Positions 54,739-64,000 of a DNA stretch of 64,000 bases are shown here, in pieces (position 1 is the first letter of the stretch; each line of letters opens with the position of its first letter). Source of the DNA: Croceicoccus mobilis (GTDB taxonomy: Bacteria > Pseudomonadota > Alphaproteobacteria > Sphingomonadales > Sphingomonadaceae); assembly GCF_001661965.1 (NCBI RefSeq), contig NZ_LYWZ01000028.1:1-64000 (forward strand), in the 5' to 3' direction. Below the pieces are notes generated by a model. It was not told where the DNA came from, made no database searches, and saw nothing but the letters and a program-made list of their open reading frames with translations. The position numbers and the translations under genes are program-made.

Positions 54739-57700
54739 ATGGCCCGTTTCTTCATCGACAGGCCGATCTTCGCCTGGGTGATCTCGCTCGGCATCCTGCT
54801 CGCTGGCTTCATTGCCCTGCGCGCGCTCCCGATTGAGCAATATCCCGAAGTCGCGCCGCCGTCGCTTGCCGTCACGGTCGCCTATCCCGGCGCCGATGCC
54901 CAGACGCTGGAGCAGAACGTCACCCAGGTCATCGAACAGGAGATGAACGGGGTCGACGGCTTCCTCTATATGGCCAGCTCCAGCTCTTCATCGGGGCAGG
55001 CGACGATCACGCTGACCTTCGAATCCGGCACCGATATCGATATCGCCCAAACCGAGGTACAGAACCGCCTGAGCACGGTGGAGGCGCGGCTTCCCGATTC
55101 CGTGCGCCAGCAAGGGATCTCGGTGCGTCAGTCGAACAGCTCGTTCCTGATGATCGTGGGCCTCACATCGCCCAATGGCACGCTGTCGGGAACCGATCTC
55201 GGCAATGTGGCCAGCAACAAGGTGGTGGACGAATTGCGCCGGGTGCCGGGCGTGGGCGACGTCACGCTGTTCGGGTCCGCCTATGCGATGCGCATCTGGC
55301 TCGATCCCGACGCGCTGGCATCCTATAATCTGTCGCCGACGCAGGTACTGGCCGCGATCGAGGAACAGAACAGCCAGACCGCCGGCGGTTCACTGGGCGC
55401 GAAGCCTTATGTCGACGGGCAGCAGATCACCGCGACGATCAAGACCGAGGGCCGTTTCCAGACCGTCGAGCAGTTCAAGCAGATCATCCTTCGCGCCGCG
55501 ACCGGCGGCGCGGTGGTGCGGCTGCAGGACGTGGCGCGCGTCGAACTGGGGGCGCAGGACTATAATTTCGTCGCCTCCTTCAATGGCGATCCCATGGCGG
55601 GCATGGCCGTGCAGCTGGCGACAGGCGCGAATGCGCTCGACACCGCCGATGGCGTCAAGGCGCGGATGGAGGAGCTTCAAAGCTCGCTTCCTGCCGATGT
55701 GAGCTGGGAGGTTCCTTACGATTCCACGCCCTTCGTGCGCATTTCCATCGAAGAGGTGGTCAAGACGCTGATCGAGGCGATGGCACTGGTCTTTGTCGTC
55801 ATGTTCCTGTTCCTGCAGAACTGGCGCGCGACGATCATTCCGACACTCGTTGTGCCGATCGCGCTGATGGGCGCGGCGCTGGGCCTTTGGATCGCCGGGT
55901 TCTCGATCAACGTGCTGACGCTTTTCGCGATGGTGCTGGCCATCGGCATCCTTGTCGACGATGCCATCGTGGTGATCGAGAACGTGGAGCGCATCATGCG
56001 CGAGGAAGGCCTGTCGCCGATCGAGGCGACGAGGAAGGCCATGGACCAGATCACCGGCGCGATCGTCGGCATCACGCTGGTGCTGATCGCGGTGTTTCTG
56101 CCGATGGCGTTCTTCCCCGGTTCGACCGGCGGCATCTATCGCCAGTTCTCGGTTACGCTCGCGATTTCGATCTTTTTCTCGGCATTGATGGCGTTGACGC
56201 TGACGCCTGCGCTGTGCGCCAACTTCCTGAAACATATTGAGCAGGGCGAAGACGAATCCGAACCCGCACCGCCCGCGGATCTGGATGCGCCGGGCTGGCG
56301 CGGCAAGCTGGCGCACGCGCGCTGGCGCGGGTCGCGCTTCTTCAGCGGCTTCAACCGCTGGTTCGCGCGCGTGACCGAACGCTATGGCCGCGGGACCGAC
56401 AAGATCCTCTCGCGCCCCTTGCGCGCCTTTGCGGTCTTCCTCGTGCTGTGCGTGGTCACCGTGCTGATGTTCATGCGCCTACCCACCGGCTTCCTCCCGA
56501 CAGAGGACCAGGGCTATCTCATCACCGTCGTGCAGGCTCCGCCGGGATCGACGGTCGACCGTGCGAACGAATCGATCGACCCGGTCGAAAATTTCCTGCG
56601 CGAACAGCCCGAAGTCGAAAAGGTCGTTACCATTCGCGGTTTCAGCTTCTTTGGACAGGGCCAGAACAATGCCATGCTGTTTTCCCAGTTCAAGGATTGG
56701 GGCGAGCGGACCGAGGAGGGCAGTGATGCCGCATCGATCCTGAACCGGGCGATGGCGCGTTTCTCTCAGATGGATTCGGCGCTGGTATTCACGATCCAGC
56801 CTCCGCCGATCCAGGCGCTGGGCAATGCCAGCGGCTTTTCGATGAAGCTGCAGGACCGTGGCGGCGTGGGCCGCGAGGTCTTGACGCAGGCGAGGAACCA
56901 GCTGCTGGGCATGGCGTCTCAGTCCGATCTCGTCGCGAACCTGCGGCCAGAGGACCAGGCCGACGCGCCCGAACTGGAAGTGACGGTTGACCGGGTGCAG
57001 GCGCGGGCGCTCGGTCTGTCGATCGATGACGTCAATAATGCGCTATCGATCAACAATGGCTCGGCCTATGTCAACGACTTCACCTATGGCGGGCGCGTGC
57101 TGCGCGTGCTGGTGCAGGCCGATGCGCCTTATCGCATGACGCCAGAGGACATCATGAACCTCAGGATTCCGAACTCTGACGGCAATCTGGTGCCCTTCAG
57201 CAGCTTCGCGACCGCAGAATGGTCGGCCGCGCCGCCATCGCTGGCCCGATACAACGGCTATCCTGCCATGACCATCTCGGGCACGGCCGCACCCGGCGCC
57301 TCGTCCGGCGATGCGCTGGCGGAGATGGAGCAGCTGGCCAGCCAACTGCCCCAAGGTATCGGTTTCGAATGGACCGGCATCAGCTATGAGGAAAAGCAGG
57401 CGGGCGGACAGGTCGGCCTTCTCCTTGGCCTTTCGGTGATCGTCGTCTTCCTTGTGCTGGCGGCGCTTTATGAAAGCTGGGCGGTGCCGCTGTCGGTGCT
57501 GCTGGTGGTGCCGATGGGCGTGCTGGGCGCTGTCCTGTTCTCTATATTCCGGGGGCTGTCGGCGGACGTCTATTTCAACGTCGGTCTCATCACCATCATC
57601 GGCCTTGCCGCGAAAAACGCGATCCTGATCGTCGAATTCGCGATCGAGGAGGAAGAGCGCGGCCTGACCCCGCTGGATGCGGTCAAGGCGGCAGCCCGGC

Positions 57701-57939
57701 TGCGGCTGCGTCCGATCATCATGACCTCGCTCGCCTTCATCCTCGGCATGGTGCCGCTGGTCATCGCCAGCGGTGCAGGTGCTGCCAGCCGTATCGCGGT
57801 CGGGACCGGCGTGATGGGCGGCATGATCGCGGCGACGCTGCTGGGTATCTTCGTGATCCCGATGCTGTACCTGCTGGCGCGCCGCTATCTCAGCCGGAGC
57901 CAGCCATCTGCCGCAGGCCATATGGAGGAGGAGGCATGA
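54739..57939 (+). CDS. RND multidrug efflux transporter, AcrB/HAE1 type
   Basis: A 1066-aa inner-membrane proton-drug antiporter. The N terminus MARFFIDRPIFAWVISLGIL and the proton-relay residues in AIGILVDDAIVVIENVERIM (Asp-Asp) and GLAAKNAILIVEF (Lys) are conserved. Length and domain order equal AcrB. A somewhat long charged insert (about 500-550, EQGEDESEPAPPADLDAPGW) sits in the central cytoplasmic loop. The stop overlaps the next gene start. Confidence 0.96.
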   Translation: MARFFIDRPIFAWVISLGILLAGFIALRALPIEQYPEVAPPSLAVTVAYPGADAQTLEQNVTQVIEQEMNGVDGFLYMASSSSSSGQATITLTFESGTDIDIAQTEVQNRLSTVEARLPDSVRQQGISVRQSNSSFLMIVGLTSPNGTLSGTDLGNVASNKVVDELRRVPGVGDVTLFGSAYAMRIWLDPDALASYNLSPTQVLAAIEEQNSQTAGGSLGAKPYVDGQQITATIKTEGRFQTVEQFKQIILRAATGGAVVRLQDVARVELGAQDYNFVASFNGDPMAGMAVQLATGANALDTADGVKARMEELQSSLPADVSWEVPYDSTPFVRISIEEVVKTLIEAMALVFVVMFLFLQNWRATIIPTLVVPIALMGAALGLWIAGFSINVLTLFAMVLAIGILVDDAIVVIENVERIMREEGLSPIEATRKAMDQITGAIVGITLVLIAVFLPMAFFPGSTGGIYRQFSVTLAISIFFSALMALTLTPALCANFLKHIEQGEDESEPAPPADLDAPGWRGKLAHARWRGSRFFSGFNRWFARVTERYGRGTDKILSRPLRAFAVFLVLCVVTVLMFMRLPTGFLPTEDQGYLITVVQAPPGSTVDRANESIDPVENFLREQPEVEKVVTIRGFSFFGQGQNNAMLFSQFKDWGERTEEGSDAASILNRAMARFSQMDSALVFTIQPPPIQALGNASGFSMKLQDRGGVGREVLTQARNQLLGMASQSDLVANLRPEDQADAPELEVTVDRVQARALGLSIDDVNNALSINNGSAYVNDFTYGGRVLRVLVQADAPYRMTPEDIMNLRIPNSDGNLVPFSSFATAEWSAAPPSLARYNGYPAMTISGTAAPGASSGDALAEMEQLASQLPQGIGFEWTGISYEEKQAGGQVGLLLGLSVIVVFLVLAALYESWAVPLSVLLVVPMGVLGAVLFSIFRGLSADVYFNVGLITIIGLAAKNAILIVEFAIEEEERGLTPLDAVKAAARLRLRPIIMTSLAFILGMVPLVIASGAGAASRIAVGTGVMGGMIAATLLGIFVIPMLYLLARRYLSRSQPSAAGHMEEEA

Positions 57940-59426
57940 GCATGCCTGTGAAGCTCTCGCGATTCCGCCTCGGCACCGCGCTGGCGCTGGCGCTGGCGCT
58001 GCCCGGCTGCGTCAACATGGCGCCTGCCGATACGCAGCCGCCTCTGGCCAGCCCTGCCGTCTACGCCCCCTCGCACGGGCCGGATGGCAGTGCGGTGGCG
58101 ACCAATCTCGATTTCCGCGAATGGTTCGTCGATCCCCGGCTGGACGCGATGATAGAGGCCGCCCTGGTCAACAATCGCGATCTCGTCGCCTCCACCGCGC
58201 GGATCGAGCAGGCGCGCGCGCAATACCGGATACAGGACAGCCGCCGTCTGCCCGCGCCGGTCGTCAGCGGCAGTGCGACGCGCAGCCGCACGCCGATCAC
58301 CGCGACGGATGACAATGGCAACCCCGTGGTCGTCCCGATCGAGATCGACAATTACCAGATCGGCGTCGGCGTATCCGCGTTCGAGCTGGATTTCTGGGGC
58401 CGGGTCAAGAACCTCTCCGATTCCGCACAGGCGAGCTATCTGTCGACCGTGGCGGCGCAGCGGGCATTCTATATCTCGCTGATCGCCGATGTCTCGACCA
58501 CCTATTTCGAACTGGTGGAAACGCAGCAGCAGCTGGCCTTGGCCGAAGCGACGGTGCGCAGCCGTGAGGACAGCTTCGAAATCGCGCGCAAGCGCCTCGA
58601 CGCAGGCGTGACCTCCGCTCTCGACATGCGGCAGGCCGAGGCGCTGTTGACCGCAGCGCAGCAGCAGGTGGCAGCGGAGCGATTGACCGAGGCGCAGTTG
58701 AAGAACCAGCTGCTCGTGCTGGTGGGCGGCCGTTTGCCGGTCGATATGCCGCAGGGGCTGACGCTGGAGCAGCAGGCCAATGGCATGCGGCTCGACGCGG
58801 GGCTTCCCTCCGATCTGCTGCTGGCGCGCCCCGACATCATTGCGGCAGAGCAGTCGCTGACGGCTGCGCGGGCCGATATCGGCGCGGCGCGCGCGGCGTT
58901 CTTCCCGACGATCTCGCTGACCGGCAGCGCGGGGTTCAGTTCCACTTCGCTGTCCGGCCTGTTCGGGTCCGACGGTCTGACGTGGAGCTTTGGCCCCTCA
59001 CTCTCGCTCCCCATCTTCAACTGGGGTGAGTTGAAGGGGCAGTTGAACCAGGCCAAATGGGTCGAGGTCGAGCAGGTCGCGACCTATGACAAGACGGTTC
59101 AGACCGCCTTTCAGGAAGTGTCGGACGCGCTCGCGGGTCGCCGCTGGCTGACCGAGCAGGTTGCTGTGCTTGAGCGCAATCTCGCCGCACAGGAAGAGAT
59201 CGCCCATATCGCGCGCCTGCGCTACCGCGAAGGCGTGACCGGCTATCTTGAGGTGCTGGACGCGGAACGCACCTTGTTCAGCGCGCAGCAGGACCTGCTC
59301 ACCATGCGGCGCTCGCTGCTGCAAAACGGCGCGACGCTTTATGTCGCGCTGGGCGGCGGGTTCGAGGAAGGCGGGGCCGAGATCGAGGGCGCGGGCACCG
59401 GCACGACGCCGGCACCCGCTGAATAA
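57936..59426 (+). CDS. Outer-membrane efflux lipoprotein, NodT/OprM family
   Basis: A 496-aa TolC-like channel. A signal peptide ends in the lipobox LPGC. Two OEP repeats are visible: one with WFVDPRLDAMIEAALVNNRD and the other with LLLARPDIIAAEQSLTAARA and GPSLSLPIFNWGELKGQL. It completes the tripartite RND system. The ATG at 57936 overlaps the pump stop. The gene ends 1 base before the stop of the convergent beta-propeller gene. Confidence 0.94.
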   Translation: MSMPVKLSRFRLGTALALALALPGCVNMAPADTQPPLASPAVYAPSHGPDGSAVATNLDFREWFVDPRLDAMIEAALVNNRDLVASTARIEQARAQYRIQDSRRLPAPVVSGSATRSRTPITATDDNGNPVVVPIEIDNYQIGVGVSAFELDFWGRVKNLSDSAQASYLSTVAAQRAFYISLIADVSTTYFELVETQQQLALAEATVRSREDSFEIARKRLDAGVTSALDMRQAEALLTAAQQQVAAERLTEAQLKNQLLVLVGGRLPVDMPQGLTLEQQANGMRLDAGLPSDLLLARPDIIAAEQSLTAARADIGAARAAFFPTISLTGSAGFSSTSLSGLFGSDGLTWSFGPSLSLPIFNWGELKGQLNQAKWVEVEQVATYDKTVQTAFQEVSDALAGRRWLTEQVAVLERNLAAQEEIAHIARLRYREGVTGYLEVLDAERTLFSAQQDLLTMRRSLLQNGATLYVALGGGFEEGGAEIEGAGTGTTPAPAE

Positions 59427-59427
59427 T

Positions 59428-60636
59428 TCACTCCGACAGGCCCTGGAACACGAAGCGCTGCACGCGGCGTCCGGTGCCGACTTCGCTGGTATAGACATTG
59501 CCCGCGGAATCGACATCGACGCTGTGCAGCCAGAACATCTGCCCCGGATAGCGCCCGACACGCCCGAAATGGCCCACGACCTCATGCGTTTCGCGCAAGA
59601 GCACCCAGACGCGCGCGTTCATCATGTCGGCGACATAGACATAGGTGCCATCGGGGCTGAAGGCGACATCGCTGGCCGTGCGCAGGCCGCCAGTGCCTTC
59701 GCCGATGACGATATCGCGCACGAACTCGACCTTGCCGCCCGACTGGCGGAACATCTGCAGCCGGTTGTTGCGCCGGTCGCAGACATAGATCGTGCTGTCG
59801 GGGCCATGCACCACGCAATGGACGATATCGCCAAAGCTCTTTGATTCAGGATTGGGGCCACCGTCGCCGGTGCTTGACGCCTGCGACTGGTCGAACACGC
59901 CTTCGCGCGTCTCATCGCCCGGATCGACGGCATAGGCGCCGAAGATTGCGCGGGCATCCAGATCGCCTTCGGCCAGAGCGATGATGCGCTTGTTGATATA
60001 GCCATCGGCCACCAGCACGCTGTCGCCATCGTCGGCGATATCGGCGGGATTGCCCAGAGTATCGGGCGACCCATTGCCATCGGTCGCGCCGCGCTTGCCG
60101 AACTGGCGGATGAATTCGCCATCCTTCGTGAATTCCAGGACGACATGGTCATCCTCGCCATTGCCGCCGATCCAGACAGTGCCCTTATCCGTGACGTAAA
60201 GGCCGTGGACATTCGATGGCCATTGCTCGGTTTCGCCATCGCCGGGGGCATGGTCGGGCCCGCCCCATGCTGACAGCAGCGCGCCATCCTGATCAAAGCG
60301 CAGCACATGCGGCGGCGCCTTGCAGCAGCCCAGCGCCATGGGCGGATCCTGCGACAGGCCCGATTCCAGCGGGTTCAGGGAATTGGGACGGGTGAGGATC
60401 CAGATCGTGTCCTCGCTATCGACCGAAAGGCCCGGCGTCTGCCCCAGGATCATGTCGGCGGGAAGGCGCGGCCATGAGGCATCGACCTTGAACATCGGCA
60501 TCGGGACCGACGTGTCCACATGCTCGCTTTCGACCGGAAGCAGCGTATCGGCAATGGCGGGAAGCGAGGCGGCTGCGGTGGCCGCGCCCAGAATGGCGAT
60601 CGCGCCCCTGAGGGCAGTCCTTGGCGTAATGATCAT
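59428..60636 (-). CDS. Secreted NHL-repeat beta-propeller protein
   Basis: A 402-aa protein with an N-terminal signal peptide (LRGAIAILGAATAAASLPAIADT). Repeated units such as NVHGLYVTDKGTVWIGG, NPADIADDGDSVLVADG, TASDVAFSPDGTYVYVADM and WLHSVDVDSAGNVYTSEV suggest a six-bladed propeller as in NHL and peptidyl-alpha-hydroxyglycine-lyase-like proteins. A vicinal Cys pair (GCCKAPPHVLRF) stands out near residue 105. Function unknown; periplasmic by prediction. Confidence 0.85.
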   Translation of the reverse strand: MIITPRTALRGAIAILGAATAAASLPAIADTLLPVESEHVDTSVPMPMFKVDASWPRLPADMILGQTPGLSVDSEDTIWILTRPNSLNPLESGLSQDPPMALGCCKAPPHVLRFDQDGALLSAWGGPDHAPGDGETEQWPSNVHGLYVTDKGTVWIGGNGEDDHVVLEFTKDGEFIRQFGKRGATDGNGSPDTLGNPADIADDGDSVLVADGYINKRIIALAEGDLDARAIFGAYAVDPGDETREGVFDQSQASSTGDGGPNPESKSFGDIVHCVVHGPDSTIYVCDRRNNRLQMFRQSGGKVEFVRDIVIGEGTGGLRTASDVAFSPDGTYVYVADMMNARVWVLLRETHEVVGHFGRVGRYPGQMFWLHSVDVDSAGNVYTSEVGTGRRVQRFVFQGLSE

Positions 60637-60677
60637 ATGTCCCCCTTGTCGGTCCGGCCGGAGAGGGGGCCGGATCG

Positions 60678-61490
60678 TCAGGTCAGCATGGTGACCCCAA
60701 CGAAGATCAGATACAAACCGAAAATGCGCTTCAACAGCGCGGGGCTGAGCTTATGCGCGGCGGCAACGCCCAGCGGGGCGAAGATCATGGCTGTCACCAC
60801 GATGGCGGCGGTGGCGGGCAGGCTGACATGGCCGATGGACAGGGCCGGCATGCCCGCTTCGCCCCAGCCGGTATAGATGAAGCCGATGGTCGCCGGCACC
60901 GCGATGAAAGCGCCCACGCCCGATGCCGTGCCGATGGCGCGGTGGATCGATGTGCCATAGCTCGTCATCAAGAGCGTGGTGATCGTGCCCCCGCCAATGC
61001 CAAGCAGCGAGGAAAACGTGCCAAGGCTGGTCGCGATGCTCAAACGCGCCGCCGTGCCCGGCTCCCCCTTCAGCAATTGTTTTTCGGTGTTGATCGGGGC
61101 GAGGAAATAGACCGCGAACAGGAGCACGCCGATGCCGAAAGTGACGGCAAGGCCGCGGCTGGTGAAATAGTCGGCGATGAACGCGCCCAGCACGGATCCC
61201 GCCGCAATCCAGATGCCCCAGCCGCGCAGGAAGCCGAAATCGACCGATCCGCGCGCCGCATGCGATCTGACAGAGCGGATCGACGTGAAGATGATGGTCG
61301 CCAGCGACGTGCCGACCGCGACATGCATCACCTGATCGGGTTCGGTCCCCATCAACGGCAGGATCAGGGTCAGCGCCGGGACCACGACGAAGCCGCCGCC
61401 GATACCGAAAAGGCCACCGGCAAAACCGGCGCCGCAACCGGCCAGCAAAAGGGCGACATAGGGGATGAGGGCGGTGAGAGTATCGTTCAA
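60678..61490 (-). CDS. TSUP-family (TauE/SafE) membrane transporter
   Basis: A 270-aa protein with about eight membrane helices. The repeated signatures AGFAGGLFGIGGGFVVVPAL and LGTFSSLLGIGGGTITTLLM mark the TSUP/sulfite-exporter family, which moves sulfur compounds or organic anions. The start is uncertain: TTG 61490 (NDTLTALIPYVALL) gives a family-like N terminus, and a longer frame adds 49 unlikely residues that overlap the promoter of the divergent nitroreductase. It lies 41 bases before the beta-propeller gene on the same strand. Confidence 0.82.
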   Translation of the reverse strand: MNDTLTALIPYVALLLAGCGAGFAGGLFGIGGGFVVVPALTLILPLMGTEPDQVMHVAVGTSLATIIFTSIRSVRSHAARGSVDFGFLRGWGIWIAAGSVLGAFIADYFTSRGLAVTFGIGVLLFAVYFLAPINTEKQLLKGEPGTAARLSIATSLGTFSSLLGIGGGTITTLLMTSYGTSIHRAIGTASGVGAFIAVPATIGFIYTGWGEAGMPALSIGHVSLPATAAIVVTAMIFAPLGVAAAHKLSPALLKRIFGLYLIFVGVTMLT

Positions 61491-61681
61491 GGCGGGCGCA
61501 TCATACGGCTTGATCGGAAACAATCGAGCAAAATGTTGCACTGCAAAACAAGGGGTCAGCCGCTTCGGCGCATTTGCCCTGCGCGGCGCGGAGCGGCACA
61601 AGCCGGTCATCCGGGCTGCGCGCGATTCGATCCGCAATCGAAGCTGCGCCGCCTATCCGTTGCTTTTGCGCAGGAGCATTG

Positions 61682-62269
61682 ATGACCGAACGACTTTCCG
61701 ACGACGCCCTTTCGCAGCTGTTCCTTGACGCGCGCAGCCGCAACGCCTGGAAAAAGGAGGTGCTGCCCGAAAGCACTTGGCATGAGTTGTACGAGATCCT
61801 GCGCATGGGCCCGACCTCGGCCAATGTCAGCCCGGCGCGTTTCGTTTTCATCACCAGCGATGAGGGCAAGGCGCGAATCGCCCCGCTGATGAGCGAGAGC
61901 AATGCGAAAAAGAGCATGGATGCGCCCGCCATCGTCATCATCGCGCAGGACATGGACTTTGCCGAGAAGATGGACGTGCTCTTCCCGCACAACCCCGGCG
62001 CCGCCAGCTGGTTTTCCGCGCCGGAGGTGAAGGAAGCCACCGCCTTCCGCAATTCGACGCTGCAGGGTGCCTATCTGATGCTGGCGGCCCGCGCGTTGGG
62101 CCTGGACTGCGGGCCGATGTCGGGCTTTGACAATGCGGGTGTGGATGCCGAGTTTTTTGCCGGCACCAGCATCAGGTCCAATTTCCTGTGCACATTGGGC
62201 CATGGCATAGACGAGCCGTTCGACCGCCTGCCGCGCCTTCCGTTCGAGGATGCCTGCGAGATTCTTTGA
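61682..62269 (+). CDS. Nitroreductase-family protein, RutE-like
   Basis: A 195-aa flavin enzyme. The sequence ALSQLFLDARSRNAW, MGPTSANVSPARFVF, FRNSTLQGAYLMLAARALGLDCGPMSGFDN is the pattern of malonic-semialdehyde reductase RutE/HadB-type nitroreductases. AGGAG lies just before ATG 61682. No rut pyrimidine genes are nearby, so the natural substrate is open; quinones or semialdehydes are likely. Confidence 0.9.
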   Translation: MTERLSDDALSQLFLDARSRNAWKKEVLPESTWHELYEILRMGPTSANVSPARFVFITSDEGKARIAPLMSESNAKKSMDAPAIVIIAQDMDFAEKMDVLFPHNPGAASWFSAPEVKEATAFRNSTLQGAYLMLAARALGLDCGPMSGFDNAGVDAEFFAGTSIRSNFLCTLGHGIDEPFDRLPRLPFEDACEIL

Positions 62270-62356
62270 CGCCCTTCGTTCGATGATGCCCCGCGCGATT
62301 GGCCGGGGCGTCGTTAACCGAAAGCTTACCAAGACCCGCGTATCCCGTTGAGCGTG

Positions 62357-64000
62357 ATGTTCTCTCTCGCTCGCAAAGAGGGCCGCAAGGGCCATTCGTC
62401 GGCTGACCATGATTCGGCGCCTGTCCGCAACGCGCGTGGGCGCTCGGGCGGGGGGCTGATGTCCGTCTTCGGTTTCGGCGGCGCGCAGCCGCCAAAGCTG
62501 GTCGGCCTGCAATATGCGGCGCTCGCGCGCTCGGCGACGTTGCGATTCGGCGTATTCGTGGGCGCGGCAATCCCGGCGATCACATTCTGGGAAGACAGCG
62601 CAGGAATCTGGCTGGCGGGCGGCTGGTTCGGCCTCGTATTCATGCTGGCGGCGGCGCTCCTGCGGCTTGAGCGCGGTTTCATCGATGCCGAACGCCGCAC
62701 GCTGAGCAAGGAAGAGCAGCGCACCCATATCGCGACCGTGGGCCTTGCCGGCATGCTGTGGGCCGGGCCGATGCTGGCGTTCCCCGATGCGATGGCCAGC
62801 GGCAATGCCCCGCAATATGCGGTGATGGCGCTGCTGATCGGTGTATTCGTGCTGGCGCTGTCGGTGGTGCCGCGCGCGGCGCTGACTTTCGTTGGTATCT
62901 TTGGCGTTGCCGGGACGACCGCCATGGCGCTGGCTGGCGATATCTCGGGCACGATCGCAGAGCTTGCTTATTCGCTGGTCGTGGCGGCGGGCGCGATGTC
63001 TTTGTCGCGCCTGTACCTGCGCCTCCGCCTGACCGAGGCGAACCTTGCCGAGAAACAGGAAACCGTTTCGCTGCTGCTGCACGAGTTCGAGGAAAACTCC
63101 GCCGACTGGCTGTGGCAGGTCGATGCCTCGCGCCGGGTGCGCGGCGTTTCGCCCCGTTTCGCCCATGCGCTGATGATGGAACCGCGCGAGGCCGATGGCC
63201 AGCCGCTGCTTCGCCTGATCGCGGGTGAGGGCTGGGAATCGGGCGCATTGCCATCGTCCCTGCGCGACCTTGCCGAACGGCTGAAGCGGCGTGAGAGCTT
63301 TTCGAACATGATGGTCCGCGTCTCCATGGGCGGGCGCACGCGCTGGTGGGAATTGTCGGGCACGCCCAAGCACGACGAGCATGGCCAGTTCTCGGGCTTT
63401 CGCGGCGTCGGCTCCGATGTGACCGAACAGCGCGAGTCGGCCGAAAAGATCGCGCAGCTCGCGCGTTATGATCAGCTGACGGGCCTGCCGAACCGGATGA
63501 TGCTGACCGAAGCGCTGGGGACTGCGCTGCAGCGCGCCGAACAGTGGCGCACGCGCTGCGCGTTCCTGATGATCGACCTCGACCGGTTCAAGGCGGTCAA
63601 CGATACGCTGGGCCACCAGATCGGCGACAAGCTGCTGGCGCAGGTATCGCGCCGCCTGCGGGTGCTGATGGGCCAGCACGACACCTGCGGCCGCCTGGGC
63701 GGTGACGAATTCGCGGTGGTGATGGCCGATGTGAACGACCGTGAGGCAGTGGACCGCATGGCGCATGCGATCATCGACGTTCTGTCCAAGCCCTATGATG
63801 TCGATCACCACACGCTCTATGTCGGCGCGTCGGTAGGGTCTGCGGTCGGCCCGCGCGATGCGCGCACGGTCGAAACGCTGATGCGCAATGCCGACCTCGC
63901 GCTCTATCGGTCAAAGGACGAAGGCGGCGGCAGCCATTTCGCTTACGAACCGCAGATGCACGCGCATGCCGAAGAGCGCCGCAAGCTGGAATTCGCGCTG
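62357..64000 (+). CDS. Membrane PAS-GGDEF protein, 3' end cut (EAL domain likely to follow)
   Basis: At least 548 codons, open at the window edge. A hydrophobic N-terminal region (about residues 55-215, four or more helices) is followed by a PAS domain (DWLWQVDASRRVRGVSPRFA), then a GGDEF domain with YDQLTGLPNRMML and RLGGDEFAVVMADV (near residue 447). The final residues (YEPQMHAHAEERRKLEFAL) look like the start of an EAL domain, so the full protein is probably a dual GGDEF-EAL c-di-GMP enzyme. ATG 62357; a GTG lies one codon before it. Confidence 0.9.
   Translation, partial: MFSLARKEGRKGHSSADHDSAPVRNARGRSGGGLMSVFGFGGAQPPKLVGLQYAALARSATLRFGVFVGAAIPAITFWEDSAGIWLAGGWFGLVFMLAAALLRLERGFIDAERRTLSKEEQRTHIATVGLAGMLWAGPMLAFPDAMASGNAPQYAVMALLIGVFVLALSVVPRAALTFVGIFGVAGTTAMALAGDISGTIAELAYSLVVAAGAMSLSRLYLRLRLTEANLAEKQETVSLLLHEFEENSADWLWQVDASRRVRGVSPRFAHALMMEPREADGQPLLRLIAGEGWESGALPSSLRDLAERLKRRESFSNMMVRVSMGGRTRWWELSGTPKHDEHGQFSGFRGVGSDVTEQRESAEKIAQLARYDQLTGLPNRMMLTEALGTALQRAEQWRTRCAFLMIDLDRFKAVNDTLGHQIGDKLLAQVSRRLRVLMGQHDTCGRLGGDEFAVVMADVNDREAVDRMAHAIIDVLSKPYDVDHHTLYVGASVGSAVGPRDARTVETLMRNADLALYRSKDEGGGSHFAYEPQMHAHAEERRKLEFAL

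Overview
The window is about 64 kb of GC-rich bacterial chromosome. Gene content points to an alphaproteobacterium of the order Sphingomonadales, probably near Erythrobacteraceae. The pointers are a DUF6481-type protein, an HWE-type histidine kinase, an FdsGBACD-type formate dehydrogenase, a NodT-type RND efflux operon, and GTG/TTG starts in short overlapping operons. This placement is inferred from gene families, not from a marker gene. I see no rRNA, tRNA, CRISPR array, prophage or intact insertion sequence, so this is mostly core and niche-adaptation chromosome.

1-10.1 kb is a fructose module. A LacI-type regulator, an HI0607-type shikimate-dehydrogenase-like gene and class I fructose-1,6-bisphosphatase run leftward. 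Divergently, fruB (EIIA-HPr-EI fusion), fruK, fruA and an OprB-type porin run rightward. A perfect 20-bp palindrome lies in the divergent promoter and a degenerate copy lies over the regulator's own start codon. Fructose enters by the porin, is phosphorylated twice to fructose-1,6-bisphosphate, and FBPase can return it to hexose phosphate. A decayed IS5-family transposase abuts the porin stop.

10.1-17.4 kb holds small regulatory genes (single-domain response regulator, cold-shock protein, a frameshifted PilZ gene, a 53-aa ORF), a strongly structured non-coding stretch, a siderophore-type TonB receptor with twin palindromes upstream, and otsA. 17.4-25 kb carries a PaoABC-like molybdenum aldehyde oxidoreductase, a divergent YdeP-like molybdopterin oxidoreductase, and an HglS/YdcJ (DUF1338) dioxygenase. 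25-40 kb contains a DEAD-box helicase, an overlapping SDR-esterase-GH15 operon plus a stress-type SDR, an intact PilZ protein, a candidate small RNA with a clear intrinsic terminator, a PAS-PAS-HWE kinase, FUSC and DUF4010 membrane proteins, an M19 dipeptidase and fumC.

40-46 kb is the complete soluble NAD-linked formate dehydrogenase operon in the order fdsG-fdsB-fdhD-fdsA-fdsD. 46-53 kb has an aminoglycoside/fructosamine-kinase-fold gene overlapping a low-molecular-weight phosphatase that has lost its stop, a methyltransferase, and the glycerol regulon (glpK, glpF | glpD, glpR) with TTTTCG-type repeats in the divergent promoter. 53-59.4 kb is a TetR-controlled tripartite RND efflux operon. 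59.4-64 kb holds an NHL beta-propeller protein, a TSUP exporter, a RutE-like nitroreductase and a membrane PAS-GGDEF protein cut by the window edge.

The items most worth a second look are the candidate small RNA or attenuator at 32.57-32.69 kb, the structured region at 12.43-12.57 kb, the two likely single-base frame lesions (PilZ at about 12.81 kb and the phosphatase at about 46.79 kb), and the regulator palindromes upstream of fru, the TonB receptor, glp and the efflux operon.
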